Shown here: positions 7,521 to 15,473 of the stretch, in pieces
Numbering within the stretch: the first letter of the stretch is position 1
Layout of the letters: each line of letters starts with the position of its first letter
Origin: Hungatella sp. UBA3402
GTDB taxonomy: Bacteria > Bacillota > Clostridia > Lachnospirales > Lachnospiraceae
Assembly (NCBI GenBank): GCA_002358555.1
Contig: DEPC01000252.1
Location: 1,092-23,817, forward strand
DNA length: 22,726 nucleotides
Direction of reading: 5' to 3'
Program-made: the position numbers and the translations under genes
Notes under the pieces: model-generated
What the model saw: the letters and a program-made list of their open reading frames with translations, nothing else
The model's database searches: none
What the model was told of the DNA's origin: nothing

Positions 7521-9002
7521 TTATATGGGCTTTCCATTCTTTAACATAATAGATAATACAAACACCAACCCTCTCACCTCCCATTTCACTGCACCATGAT
7601 ACTTTTCAGCAGCATTTTTTATATTCATGAGACCCATACCATGAAGCTCCCCACTTTCTTTATCTGAAAGTGGAAACTCCGAACATTTCTTTTGAATCAA
7701 TTTACCATGAAAACTATTTTCTACTTCTAAGAAAAACATAGCTCTCTTATGAAAACAAGAAAGTTTTATATAGACATCTGCCTCTGGTTTCTCTATTTTT
7801 AGTTTTCTGCAGGCATCAATCGCATTATCTAAAGCATTTCCTATAATAATCCCTATATCATAACTTTCGACTGTCAAAGTCTGTGGAAATAATAGATTAT
7901 CTACATCTATTTTTAAATCAGGTATCATACAAATTGCTTCCTGATACTTCATATTTAACAAGCAATCTACAATAATATTCCCTGTTTTAAATCTAGATTC
8001 CAAGCTATTCATTGTCTGACTTAATCCAGATATATAACGATAAAGTTCTGTATTTGGTGCTTCTGAATTCTCAGAAGCAAGCTGTTTGATGATAGAAAGT
8101 GTATTTTTCATATCATGCTTGATACTTCTAATTCCTGACTGCATTCTTTGAGTTTCTTTTATATACTCTTTTATACTTTCTATCTGCTTTTCCAGGACCA
8201 ATCGGCTGCTTCTCTCTCGATTTAAAAGAAGCATATCCTGAAATAATTTCACCCCATATAGGATTGACAATAGGGATAGAACAAGCATAATTGGCATAAA
8301 TAATCTTAAGACTGGGTATATATCAAATAAAAATTCTTGTTCTCCATTTTCTCCAACACGGAACATAATCAAATTTAATAATACTGTAATACCTAAACTA
8401 GTCAATCCTGGTATCAGTAAAAATTTCAGTTCTGTAGAGTGAATAGGAAATTGTTTTTCAGAAAAATTTTTTCTGATACTTTTTAACGAAAAATATATCA
8501 CCAATATACGAATGAGATATGCTAAAATCCATACTACATTTACAATCAATACTGTAAAAAGAAATATATGTTTTCTAATAAATATGATTCTATTTTTCAC
8601 ATATTGATACAATAAATTGGTTAATATATCTCCTGCATAGGGAAATATCAATGTAAAAATACGACTTGTTTCTTGTATCGCCATAAAACTAATGATAAGA
8701 AAAATACTAATACCGCTAATCTTCTGATAGAAACATAAAAGTAAAAAAATCAAAGAAAAACCGGTCAATATTAGATTTTCTGTTATATGAAATATTCGAT
8801 AATCTGCCGGTAATATGAATTTTTTAATATATTGAAAAGCCACATATAAAACTACAACTCCTAAACTATTCCCCCATTTATTCTGAAATTTACTATCAAA
8901 AAATTCACTATAAAGTTGTTGTAAAAAGTATCCTTCTAAAAAATCTTCAAGGAATTGTAAAACCATCAATAGATTAAAATGATTCAAGAAGTAAACCGCC
9001 AT
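7521..9002 (-). CDS. AgrC-like GHKL sensor histidine kinase
   Basis: The 493 residues divide into a membrane half with about six hydrophobic helices (roughly 45-60, 76-92, 97-118, 147-170, 194-214, 230-250) and a cytoplasmic kinase. A coiled linker runs about 255-290. The phosphoacceptor is His296 in SIKHDMKN. The N-box is GNALDNAIDAC at 388-398 and the G-box GELHGMGLMNIKNAAEKYHG at 451-470. This is the peptide-sensing AgrC/ComD architecture. Its partner is the LytTR regulator, whose 3' end overlaps this frame by 29 bases. No AgrB/AgrD-like peptide gene is seen nearby, so the signal is unknown. The ATG at 9002 lacks a good ribosome site; a TTG at residue 6 (after GGCGG) or the ATG at residue 13 are alternatives. 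Confidence 0.93.
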   Translation of the reverse strand: MAVYFLNHFNLLMVLQFLEDFLEGYFLQQLYSEFFDSKFQNKWGNSLGVVVLYVAFQYIKKFILPADYRIFHITENLILTGFSLIFLLLCFYQKISGISIFLIISFMAIQETSRIFTLIFPYAGDILTNLLYQYVKNRIIFIRKHIFLFTVLIVNVVWILAYLIRILVIYFSLKSIRKNFSEKQFPIHSTELKFLLIPGLTSLGITVLLNLIMFRVGENGEQEFLFDIYPVLRLFMPIMLVLSLLSILYGVKLFQDMLLLNRERSSRLVLEKQIESIKEYIKETQRMQSGIRSIKHDMKNTLSIIKQLASENSEAPNTELYRYISGLSQTMNSLESRFKTGNIIVDCLLNMKYQEAICMIPDLKIDVDNLLFPQTLTVESYDIGIIIGNALDNAIDACRKLKIEKPEADVYIKLSCFHKRAMFFLEVENSFHGKLIQKKCSEFPLSDKESGELHGMGLMNIKNAAEKYHGAVKWEVRGLVFVLSIMLKNGKPI

Positions 9003-9687
9003 TTTTTAAATAATCCATATATATTTTTACAAATTCTTTATAGTTTCTCCTTGATAAATAAATGGATTCTCCATTCGTTAAAGAAATACTATCTTTTTCG
9101 TATTCTACAATATATCCCATATTTACAATGTATCCCCTATGACAACGGTAAAACCCTTCTCCTAGTTGTTTTTCTAAATTTTTCATATCATAATAAATTT
9201 CTAAAATTTCTTTTGATGTATGGATATTGACCATTCTATTTTGGCTTTCAATATATAAGATATCTTTTCTATTCAAGATAATCGTTCTACCTTTTGATTT
9301 AATAAAAAATCGTTGTTCCTGCTCTTGCTTTTTTACAGTTTCTGCTACTGCCTTTGTAAATACCTCTATGAGTTTCTGTTCTTCAATGGGCTTTAATAAA
9401 TAATGAAATGCAGATACATCGAAGGCTTCAAATACATATTCCTTAATTCCAGTAATAAAAATTAAAATTGCTTCTTCTTTTTTATTTCTTAATCTTTTTG
9501 CTGCTTCAATTCCATTGACTTTTCCCATCCGTATATCAAGAAATATAATGTCAAAATGTTTTTCTGCTCGTAATAATTCTTCACTGCAAGAAAACAGTTC
9601 TATCTGGCAATTTGGTTTTTCTTTTCTAATCAATCTTTCTATTTGTTCACATAGTATTCTTTCATCATCGCATATTGCTATGGTCAT
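8974..9687 (-). CDS. AgrA-like LytTR response regulator
   Basis: The 237-residue protein has a receiver domain at 1-120 with acidic residues D7 and D8, phosphoacceptor D51 (IIFLDIRMGKVNG), T79 and K99 in LLKP. A LytTR DNA-binding domain follows at about 127-225 and includes the typical FYRCHRGYIVNM segment at 179-190. It should be phosphorylated by the kinase encoded downstream and bind direct repeats. The ATG at 9687 has AAAGAGGTG about 6 bases upstream. The stop lies inside the kinase frame, which couples the two. A likely target, two ACCATTTA repeats, lies 58-86 bases upstream of its own start, so autoregulation is expected. Confidence 0.95.
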   Translation of the reverse strand: MTIAICDDERILCEQIERLIRKEKPNCQIELFSCSEELLRAEKHFDIIFLDIRMGKVNGIEAAKRLRNKKEEAILIFITGIKEYVFEAFDVSAFHYLLKPIEEQKLIEVFTKAVAETVKKQEQEQRFFIKSKGRTIILNRKDILYIESQNRMVNIHTSKEILEIYYDMKNLEKQLGEGFYRCHRGYIVNMGYIVEYEKDSISLTNGESIYLSRRNYKEFVKIYMDYLKNGGLLLESF

Positions 9688-9744
9688 TGATTCACCTCTT
9701 TCCCTTTATATCGGCAGCTTTTCAAAAAATTTTGTTAGATAGGA

Positions 9745-9773
9745 TAAATGGTATCTATTTTGTAGTAAATGGT
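9745..9773 (-). promoter_or_regulatory. Putative LytTR-type direct-repeat operator
   Basis: On the minus strand ACCATTTA occurs at 9766-9773 and again at 9745-9752, a period of 21 bases, or two helical turns. LytTR regulators usually bind two roughly 9-base repeats 12-13 bases apart, with a consensus close to ACCGTTNAT. The only position in each 8-base match that differs from that is A for G. The site precedes the LytTR regulator gene. No good -35/-10 pair is evident, as expected for an activated promoter. Confidence 0.55.
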
Positions 9774-9786
9774 CAATAATTCCAAG

Positions 9787-9897
9787 AAAAAAGGGGCTGT
9801 TGCAAAATGATAGATTTTTACAATATATCGCATAAATATCATTGATATTGCTACCATATATTGTAAAATCACTATATTTTGCAACAGCTCCTTTTTT
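9787..9897. repeat. 111-bp palindromic element (MITE-like or bidirectional terminator)
   Basis: The 42-base ends (9787-9828 and 9856-9897) are inverted copies identical at about 35 of 42 positions. The outer 22 bases, starting AAAAAAGG and containing GCTGTTGCAAAAT, differ at a single position. The centre carries another small palindrome, AATATCA-T-TGATATT. Both strands end in a T run, so the element can act as a terminator in both directions. It lies 11 bases after the MATE stop and can end that transcript. The GCTGTTGCAAA end resembles terminal repeats of some insertion sequences, but no flanking target duplication is visible. Confidence 0.7.
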
Positions 9898-9908
9898 GTC
9901 TATTCCTA

Positions 9909-11291
9909 TCAGGCATCTACACCCATCTGCTTTTTCACTTTCTTCATCACTACCAAGTAACATACAAGATGTGCTAAAAATGTAATCCCCCATGATACAG
10001 GATAAGAAATATATAAAGTCTGCAAGGTCCTGTTCATGGCAAAAACAGTATAAATCCAGACTACACGAAAAGCACAAGCTCCAGTTAAGGACACAAGCAT
10101 AGGCATCACAGAGTATCCCATTCCTCTAAGTCCACCTACCATACAATCCATAAGTCCACAGATAAAATAAATGGTTGAAATAATTCTAAGGCGGTTCATT
10201 CCATATTGAATTACTTCCGCATCGGATGAATAGATTCCCAAAAGCTGTCTTCCAAGAACTACTGCACCATCTCCCATGACAACCCCAACCAAAGTGACCA
10301 GAATCAGACAGTAAATCAGAATTTTCTTCATTCGTTCATATTGTTTGGCTCCGAAATTCTGGCTGGTAAAGCTGAGAGCTGTCTGATATACGGCATTCAT
10401 AGCAGTATATACAAAGCCTTCAATATTCTGAGCCGCTGTATTTCCTGCCATAGCTACCGATCCAAAAGAATTTACGGAGGATTGAATCAGTACATTGGAT
10501 ACCGAAAAAATAGAACCTTGAAGTCCAGCAGGAAGACCAATTTTTATAATAGAATGAAGTTTATTTTTGGTGATACGCAGTTTTTTGATATCCAGACGAT
10601 ATCCAGCATTGGTATTCATCAGACATTTTACTACCAAGCATGCGGAAATGCATTGGGAAGCAACGGTTGCCAATGCCACTCCTGCAACTCCCATAGAAAG
10701 GGCAATCACAAAAAATAGATTCAAAATTACATTGATAATTCCAGCAGCCAAAAGAAAGTATAGAGGTCTTTTGGTATCTCCCACTGCTCTAAGCACTGCA
10801 CTGCCGAAATTGTAAATCAAGTTGGCAGGCATCCCTACAAAGAAGATTTTCATATATAATGCAGCAAGAGGCAGCACATCATCAGGGGTTCCCATAAGCT
10901 CTAACATAGGATTTGCCAATGCCACTCCTACAGCAATCAGCAGCACACCGCCAGCTCCTGCCATGAGCATCGCTGTATGTACCGTTTCTTCCAAGTCTCG
11001 CATCTGTTGGGCTCCAAAATATCGAGCCACTAAAACATTAGCCCCAACAGATAATCCAATAAACACATTTACTAACAGATTAATCAATGCTGAGGTAGAA
11101 CCTACAGCTGCCAAAGATTCACTGCCTGCAAATCGTCCCACCACAATAATATCTGCTGCATTAAACAAAAGCTGAAGAATTCCAGATAAAATTAGTGGAA
11201 CAGCAAATATCACAATCTTAATAAAAATCGGTCCACTGCACATGTCCATCTCATATCTCTTTGACATGTTTGATTGTTTCTTGACTCCCAT
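9909..11291 (-). CDS. MATE-family multidrug/metabolite exporter
   Basis: The protein has 460 residues and 12 hydrophobic helices in two similar halves, normal for MATE transporters. The N-terminal part holds the family pattern VPLILSGILQLLFNAADIIVVGRF and SLAAVGSTSALI (residues about 31-70). The second half starts near GLPAGLQGSIFSVSNVLIQ. It should export cationic or amphipathic compounds using Na+ or H+; the substrate cannot be read from sequence. The ATG at 11291 has an ideal GGGAGGAAATT ribosome site, so I keep it over the ATG at residue 9. It stands alone, bounded by the palindromic element downstream and the pyrD terminator upstream. A 12-base sequence upstream is shared with the two-component promoter region. 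Confidence 0.95.
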   Translation of the reverse strand: MGVKKQSNMSKRYEMDMCSGPIFIKIVIFAVPLILSGILQLLFNAADIIVVGRFAGSESLAAVGSTSALINLLVNVFIGLSVGANVLVARYFGAQQMRDLEETVHTAMLMAGAGGVLLIAVGVALANPMLELMGTPDDVLPLAALYMKIFFVGMPANLIYNFGSAVLRAVGDTKRPLYFLLAAGIINVILNLFFVIALSMGVAGVALATVASQCISACLVVKCLMNTNAGYRLDIKKLRITKNKLHSIIKIGLPAGLQGSIFSVSNVLIQSSVNSFGSVAMAGNTAAQNIEGFVYTAMNAVYQTALSFTSQNFGAKQYERMKKILIYCLILVTLVGVVMGDGAVVLGRQLLGIYSSDAEVIQYGMNRLRIISTIYFICGLMDCMVGGLRGMGYSVMPMLVSLTGACAFRVVWIYTVFAMNRTLQTLYISYPVSWGITFLAHLVCYLVVMKKVKKQMGVDA

Positions 11292-11337
11292 AATTTCCTC
11301 CCTATCATTTCCATATGGTATCTATTATATTTTTCAA

Positions 11338-11376
11338 GCAAAAACAGCTCCGCAGCAGGTTTCCCTTCTGCAGAGC
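11338..11376 (-). terminator. Terminator of the pyr operon
   Basis: On the minus strand CTGCAGAGC region and GCTCCGCAG region (11368-11376 with 11347-11355) form a 9-bp stem with one G-U wobble, then GTTTTTGC. It starts about 40 bases after the pyrD stop and separates it from the MATE gene. Confidence 0.85.
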
Positions 11377-11416
11377 CTATGATCTCCAAATTATGGTATC
11401 TTATTGTACCAGTACT

Positions 11417-12319
11417 TCAGCGAACAGCTCCTATTAATTCCTTAATATCTTCAACCTCATATTTTTTCATATATGCTTCGATTCCCTGTATAATTTCTGC
11501 GGTTGCATATGGATTATGGAAATTAGCAGTACCTACAGAAATAGCTGATGCACCTGCCAAAATAAATTCAATCGCATCCTCTGCTGTCATAATTCCCCCC
11601 ATTCCTATGACTGGCAGTTTTACTGCGTTTGCTGCCTGATACACCATTCGCACTGCCACAGGCTTAATAGCAGGGCCAGACAATCCCCCAGTTTTATTTG
11701 CCAATGCAAATGTCCGACGGTTGATATCAATTTTCATTCCTGTCAAAGTATTGATAAGGGAAATTGCATCAGCTCCCCCTTCTTGGGCTGCCTTTGCCAT
11801 AATAGAAATATCTGTCACATTGGGGCTTAATTTCATAATCACAGGTTGCTTGGCATATCGTTTTACTTCCTTTGTGATAGCTTCCACAGATTCTGCACTC
11901 TGACCAAATGCAATACCGCCTTCTTTTACATTCGGACAGGAGATATTGATTTCTAGCAAATCTATAGGTTCCTCTGATAAACGTTCTACAACTTCCACAT
12001 AGTCTTTTGTAGTTTTTCCACAGACATTCACAATAATTTTGGTATCAAACTGCTTTAAATAAGGAATATCTCGTTTTACAAACACATCAATTCCTGGATT
12101 TTGAAGTCCAATAGCATTGAGCATACCTCCATAAGCCTCTGCAATCCTGGGAGTTGGGTTTCCAGGCCATGGAATATTAGATACTCCTTTGGTTACAACT
12201 CCTCCAAGAAGTCCTAAATTTACAAATTCTCCATATTCCTGTCCAGAACCAAAGGTACCAGAGGCAGTCATCACGGGATTTTTTAATTCTACTCCTGCAA
12301 TCGTTACTTTGGTGTTCAT
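11417..12319 (-). CDS. pyrD: Dihydroorotate dehydrogenase B, catalytic subunit
   Basis: The 300-residue FMN protein shows the type 1B pattern: TASGTFGSGQEYGEF at 18-32, GLQNPGID at 71-78, NISCPNVKEGG at 125-135 with Cys128 as catalytic base, a MKLSPNVTD strand, and glycine-rich phosphate-binding segments (GGLSGPAIKP; MGGIMTAEDA). It oxidises dihydroorotate to orotate in UMP synthesis in the cytoplasm and passes electrons to PyrK, which gives them to NAD+. Its ATG directly follows the pyrK stop (TAGATG), so the two subunits should be made in a coupled way. Confidence 0.97.
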   Translation of the reverse strand: MNTKVTIAGVELKNPVMTASGTFGSGQEYGEFVNLGLLGGVVTKGVSNIPWPGNPTPRIAEAYGGMLNAIGLQNPGIDVFVKRDIPYLKQFDTKIIVNVCGKTTKDYVEVVERLSEEPIDLLEINISCPNVKEGGIAFGQSAESVEAITKEVKRYAKQPVIMKLSPNVTDISIMAKAAQEGGADAISLINTLTGMKIDINRRTFALANKTGGLSGPAIKPVAVRMVYQAANAVKLPVIGMGGIMTAEDAIEFILAGASAISVGTANFHNPYATAEIIQGIEAYMKKYEVEDIKELIGAVR

Positions 12320-13090
12320 CTATAATTCCACCTCCTCTGCACAAAATACTGGACCATCCTTGCAAATCCGTGCATTATGCACATTGGAATGAGAATCCAC
12401 TTCCTTTGTCTGACAGACACATGCCAAGCAGGCTCCAATTCCACATGCCATTTTTTCCTCTAAAGAAAGGTAACACTCCATCTGTCTCTTGGCGGCAAAC
12501 GATTTGATTGCACGAAGCATAGGAGTGGGACCACATGCCATAATCACATCTCCATAAAGTGCATGTTCTTGGATTGCATCCAACACATTGCCTTTTGTTC
12601 CAGCACTTCCATCTTCTGTAGCAAGAAACACATTTCCATATGGTTCAAATTCCTGATTTAAAAATAACTGGTCCCGATACCCTAAAATTATGTTCTTGTT
12701 GCAATCTAAACTTTTTGCCAGTTCCAATATAGGAGGAATTCCAATTCCTCCGCCAATCAAAAATACGGTTTTATCTTTGGAAACCTTCGGAAATCCATTA
12801 CCCAGAGGACCCAGAATATGGATAGAGTCTCCTGCTCGATAATTGGAAAATTCTTTGGTTCCTTGTCCTACAACACGGTAGACAATACGGAGTTCTTTTT
12901 TCTCTCTATTGATTTCACAAATGCTTATCGGTCTTGGCAACAGTGTGGAACCTTCTTTTGAATAGACAGAAATAAATTGCCCTGCCTTCGCATCGTCAAC
13001 CATATCTCCAGCCTGAATCCACATGCTATAGATATCCGATGCTAGGCATTCCTGACTTTTAATAAAGACTGCCTTTTTTTCTTTTGACAT
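12320..13090 (-). CDS. pyrK: Dihydroorotate dehydrogenase B, electron-transfer subunit
   Basis: The 256 residues form an FAD/[2Fe-2S] reductase of ferredoxin-NADP reductase type. The FAD motif RPISIC is at 53-58, the NAD-binding GGGIGIPP at 113-120, and MACGPTPML at 184-192. The C-terminal cluster ligands are C216, C221 and C224, with C243 as the likely fourth. This subunit joins PyrD to NAD+ as electron acceptor. The ATG lies 26 bases after pyrF, with AAGGAG 12 bases upstream. Its last codon and stop touch the pyrD start. Confidence 0.96.
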   Translation of the reverse strand: MSKEKKAVFIKSQECLASDIYSMWIQAGDMVDDAKAGQFISVYSKEGSTLLPRPISICEINREKKELRIVYRVVGQGTKEFSNYRAGDSIHILGPLGNGFPKVSKDKTVFLIGGGIGIPPILELAKSLDCNKNIILGYRDQLFLNQEFEPYGNVFLATEDGSAGTKGNVLDAIQEHALYGDVIMACGPTPMLRAIKSFAAKRQMECYLSLEEKMACGIGACLACVCQTKEVDSHSNVHNARICKDGPVFCAEEVEL

Positions 13091-13116
13091 AACTATATTG
13101 TCTCCTTATTATGTTC

Positions 13117-14034
13117 TTACAATACACGATTGATGTCAGCAACCATATCTATTACAGCCTGCCTGGAAGCTTCTCCAAAATGCTCAGCCCCAAAGTTACT
13201 GTATTTTTCCTGCTTATAAGCTGCAATAATTCCTCTAGATGAATTGACAATAGCACCTAATCCATCTTCATTAAAACAATACTTTAAGTCTTCAGCTGTC
13301 CCACCCTGTGCACCATAGCCAGGCACCAAAAAATATGTGTTTGGCATCAATGTTCTCAAAATTTTACTCATCTCTGGATATGTGGCTCCTACCACAGCTC
13401 CTACATTGCTGTAAACTCCGTCCATGGACTGATTGCCCCATTCTACTACCTTTTCTGCAACCAACTCATATAGTGGTCTGCCGTCAATAGCCCTGTCCTG
13501 GAATTCCCCACTAGAAGGATTGGAAGTCTTTACTAAGACAAAGATTCCCTTATCCTCCTGACTGCATATATCTACAAAAGGCTTTACTCCATCTGTGCCA
13601 AAATACGGATTCACAGTGATAAAATCTGTTCCTAGCCCAGATAGATGTTTACTTCCCACTTTTACATATCCTAAATGTCCTGTGGCATAGGCAGCAGAGG
13701 TAGAACCGATATCCCCTCTTTTAACATCACCAATCACTACTAATTCTTTTTCTTGACAGTAATCTACAGTTTTTTTATAGATTATGAGACCTTCAATTCC
13801 AAATTGTTCATACATAGCAATCTGAGGTTTTACAGCTGGAATCAAGTCATAAGTATGGTCTATAATTTCTTTATTAAACTGCCATATAGCCTCGGCTGCA
13901 CCTTTTAAGGTTTCCCCATATTCCTTAAAAGCATTTTTTACAATATGTTCTGGAATATAACTTAACATGGGGTCTAACCCTACACAGACAGGTGCTTTGG
14001 TGCTTTGGATTTTTTTAATTAAATGGCTAATCAT
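13117..14034 (-). CDS. pyrF: Orotidine 5'-phosphate decarboxylase, type 2
   Basis: The 305-residue length marks the longer type 2 form of OMP decarboxylase. The catalytic Asp-x-Lys-x-x-Asp array is IGDVKRGDIGSTS at 101-113 (D103, K105, D108). The N-terminal CVGLDPMLSYIP is at 17-28, and the phosphate-binding VPGYGAQGG and INSSRGI-type segment is present as IVNSSRGII. It converts OMP to UMP, the last step of UMP synthesis. It is the first gene of pyrF-pyrK-pyrD, with a very good ribosome site (TAAGGAGGACTGAGA) before ATG. The earlier pathway genes are not in the window. Confidence 0.97.
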   Translation of the reverse strand: MISHLIKKIQSTKAPVCVGLDPMLSYIPEHIVKNAFKEYGETLKGAAEAIWQFNKEIIDHTYDLIPAVKPQIAMYEQFGIEGLIIYKKTVDYCQEKELVVIGDVKRGDIGSTSAAYATGHLGYVKVGSKHLSGLGTDFITVNPYFGTDGVKPFVDICSQEDKGIFVLVKTSNPSSGEFQDRAIDGRPLYELVAEKVVEWGNQSMDGVYSNVGAVVGATYPEMSKILRTLMPNTYFLVPGYGAQGGTAEDLKYCFNEDGLGAIVNSSRGIIAAYKQEKYSNFGAEHFGEASRQAVIDMVADINRVL

Positions 14035-14086
14035 TCTCAGTCCTCCTTAGTCGGATTCTATCTATCAACTAACTATTATCTGTTCC

Positions 14087-14115
14087 ATACTATCATAAAT
14101 ATTATTGTGTTTCAA
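14087..14115 (-). promoter_or_regulatory. Promoter of pyrF-pyrK-pyrD
   Basis: Minus strand: TTGAAA (14110-14115), 17 bases, TAGTAT (14087-14092), with TG one base upstream of the -10 (extended -10). It lies 52 bases before the pyrF ATG. No PyrR-type attenuator hairpin is evident in the short leader. Confidence 0.8.
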
Positions 14116-14175
14116 GTAATTGTTAAAACAGCGAAATTTCTCCAGATTCACTAAGCCTCTGATCAACTCGTTAAG

Positions 14176-14868
14176 TTAAATTAACCCTGCTGCCAATGGC
14201 ACTGCCACTACAGTCATAAGCCCTGCCACAGCAATCGCCAAACTGCTCATAGCGCCTTCAACCTCTCCCATCTCCAAAGCCTTTGCTGTTCCAATCGCAT
14301 GGGCAGAAGTTCCCAGAGCAAGTCCTCTTGCAATGGGATTCCTTATATGAAATATTCGGAATATAGTCTCAGCAATTACATTTCCAAAAATTCCTGTAAT
14401 GATAATACTGACCACAGTAAGTACTACAATTCCGCCTGACTCCTCACTTACCCCCATGCCAATGGCTGTGGTAATAGATTTGGGAAGCAATGTCACATAA
14501 TATTCATGGCTTAATCCAAAAAGCAGACTAAACACAAAAATACTTATGGCACTGGCAACCACTCCAGAAGCAATTCCTCCTACAACCGCCAGTAAATTTT
14601 CCTTCAAAAGTTTTAACTGTTTATAGAGAGGAATTGCTAAGCATACAGTAGCTGGAGTCAACAAGAAGCTGACATATTTACTTCCTTCTTGGTAAACTGC
14701 ATAATCTACTTGGAATCCCAGCAAAAATATAATTACTAAGACAACTGCCACCAAAAGCGGATTCATAATTGTAAGTTTGGTTTTCTTTTTTAGCCAGCAG
14801 CCAAATAAATAAGCTCCAAGGGTTATCACAAATCCAAAATACATGGAACTCATCAAAAGATTATTCAT
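14176..14868 (-). CDS. lrgB: LrgB/CidB-family membrane protein
   Basis: The 230 residues hold about seven hydrophobic helices and the LrgB signatures SKYVSFLLTPATVCLAIPLYKQ, LPKSITTAIGM and GTSAHAIGTAKALEMGE. LrgB acts with LrgA at the membrane. The pair is known in Firmicutes as an antiholin-like system affecting murein hydrolase activity and, in some species, pyruvate or glycolate transport. The ATG at 14868 has AAGGAG 7 bases upstream and overlaps the lrgA stop by 8 bases, which shows coupled translation. No LytS/LytR genes adjoin it. Confidence 0.95.
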   Translation of the reverse strand: MNNLLMSSMYFGFVITLGAYLFGCWLKKKTKLTIMNPLLVAVVLVIIFLLGFQVDYAVYQEGSKYVSFLLTPATVCLAIPLYKQLKLLKENLLAVVGGIASGVVASAISIFVFSLLFGLSHEYYVTLLPKSITTAIGMGVSEESGGIVVLTVVSIIITGIFGNVIAETIFRIFHIRNPIARGLALGTSAHAIGTAKALEMGEVEGAMSSLAIAVAGLMTVVAVPLAAGLI

Positions 14869-15229
14869 GATGCTTCTCCTTTTTTCCGGTCACAGCAATC
14901 AAAACTTCTGTTATCTTTCCAGTCACTGCCATGACAATTACAGTGGATACAATAGAAATTACAATCAAAGGAATTGCCACTGCCTTCATCAAATCATAAT
15001 TTTCTATCAATCCCACTGTCACTGGAATAAACATTAATGGCATAATTTCGAGCAGAAAATTCCCTGTCTCCTCAATATGTTCCAGTTTTATAATCCCTGT
15101 ACATAAACCTGCCAGCAATAGAAATAGCCCATAGACACCTGCTGGCACTGGCAGAGGAAGTAATGTATAAAGAAGCTCCCCTGCCATCGTAATTCCAAAG
15201 ATAATACTGCTTTGCTTGACATATTTCAT
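14861..15229 (-). CDS. lrgA: LrgA/CidA-family holin-like protein
   Basis: The product is 122 residues with about four membrane helices. It includes the CidA/LrgA features LLPLPVPAGVYGLFLLLAGL and LEIMPLMFIPVTVGLIEN. It probably oligomerises in the membrane as a holin/antiholin-like partner of LrgB. I choose the ATG at 15229 because AGGTGA lies 6 bases before it. A GTG three codons upstream (15238) has no suitable ribosome site. Confidence 0.93.
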   Translation of the reverse strand: MKYVKQSSIIFGITMAGELLYTLLPLPVPAGVYGLFLLLAGLCTGIIKLEHIEETGNFLLEIMPLMFIPVTVGLIENYDLMKAVAIPLIVISIVSTVIVMAVTGKITEVLIAVTGKKEKHHE

Positions 15230-15329
15230 CTTATTCACCTACTCTCGTTTCAATTTTCCCCCAATTTTCTCTACTCTATCTCCCGACTGTCTAATCGTTG
15301 ACTTTCTCGTAATTTGGCATGCTTTCTTA

Positions 15330-15338
15330 ATTATATCA
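15330..15338 (-). promoter_or_regulatory. Extended -10 promoter of lrgAB
   Basis: Minus strand TGATATAAT, an extended -10 with a perfect TATAAT at 15330-15335, about 100 bases upstream of lrgA. No good -35 is seen, which suggests activator use. The region to its right (15339-15460), before the plus-strand promoter, holds an imperfect inverted repeat near 15380-15410 (CCAA, 5 bases, TTGG with flanks) that could be a regulator site. Confidence 0.55.
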
Positions 15339-15458
15339 CATTATTCTTTCCTTTCACCTCAAATTTTTGAAATCATATAACTGCAATTCCAATAGTCTTG
15401 GATTGAAAGGATATCTGTGTAAAAATTGCGGATTACAATAGTAAAATATTCAGAAATA

Positions 15459-15467
15459 TGTTATGAT
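15459..15467 (+). promoter_or_regulatory. Extended -10 promoter of the structured RNA / tandem GNAT
   Basis: Plus strand TGTTATGAT is an extended -10 (TATGAT at 15462-15467) without a recognisable -35. The predicted start near 15474 is just before the first helix of the structured RNA. Confidence 0.55.
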
Positions 15468-15473
15468 ATCAAA

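Noticed and set aside
9706..10077. 123-codon minus-strand frame
   Set aside because: It crosses the palindromic element and the MATE 3' end in another frame, with no coding signs.
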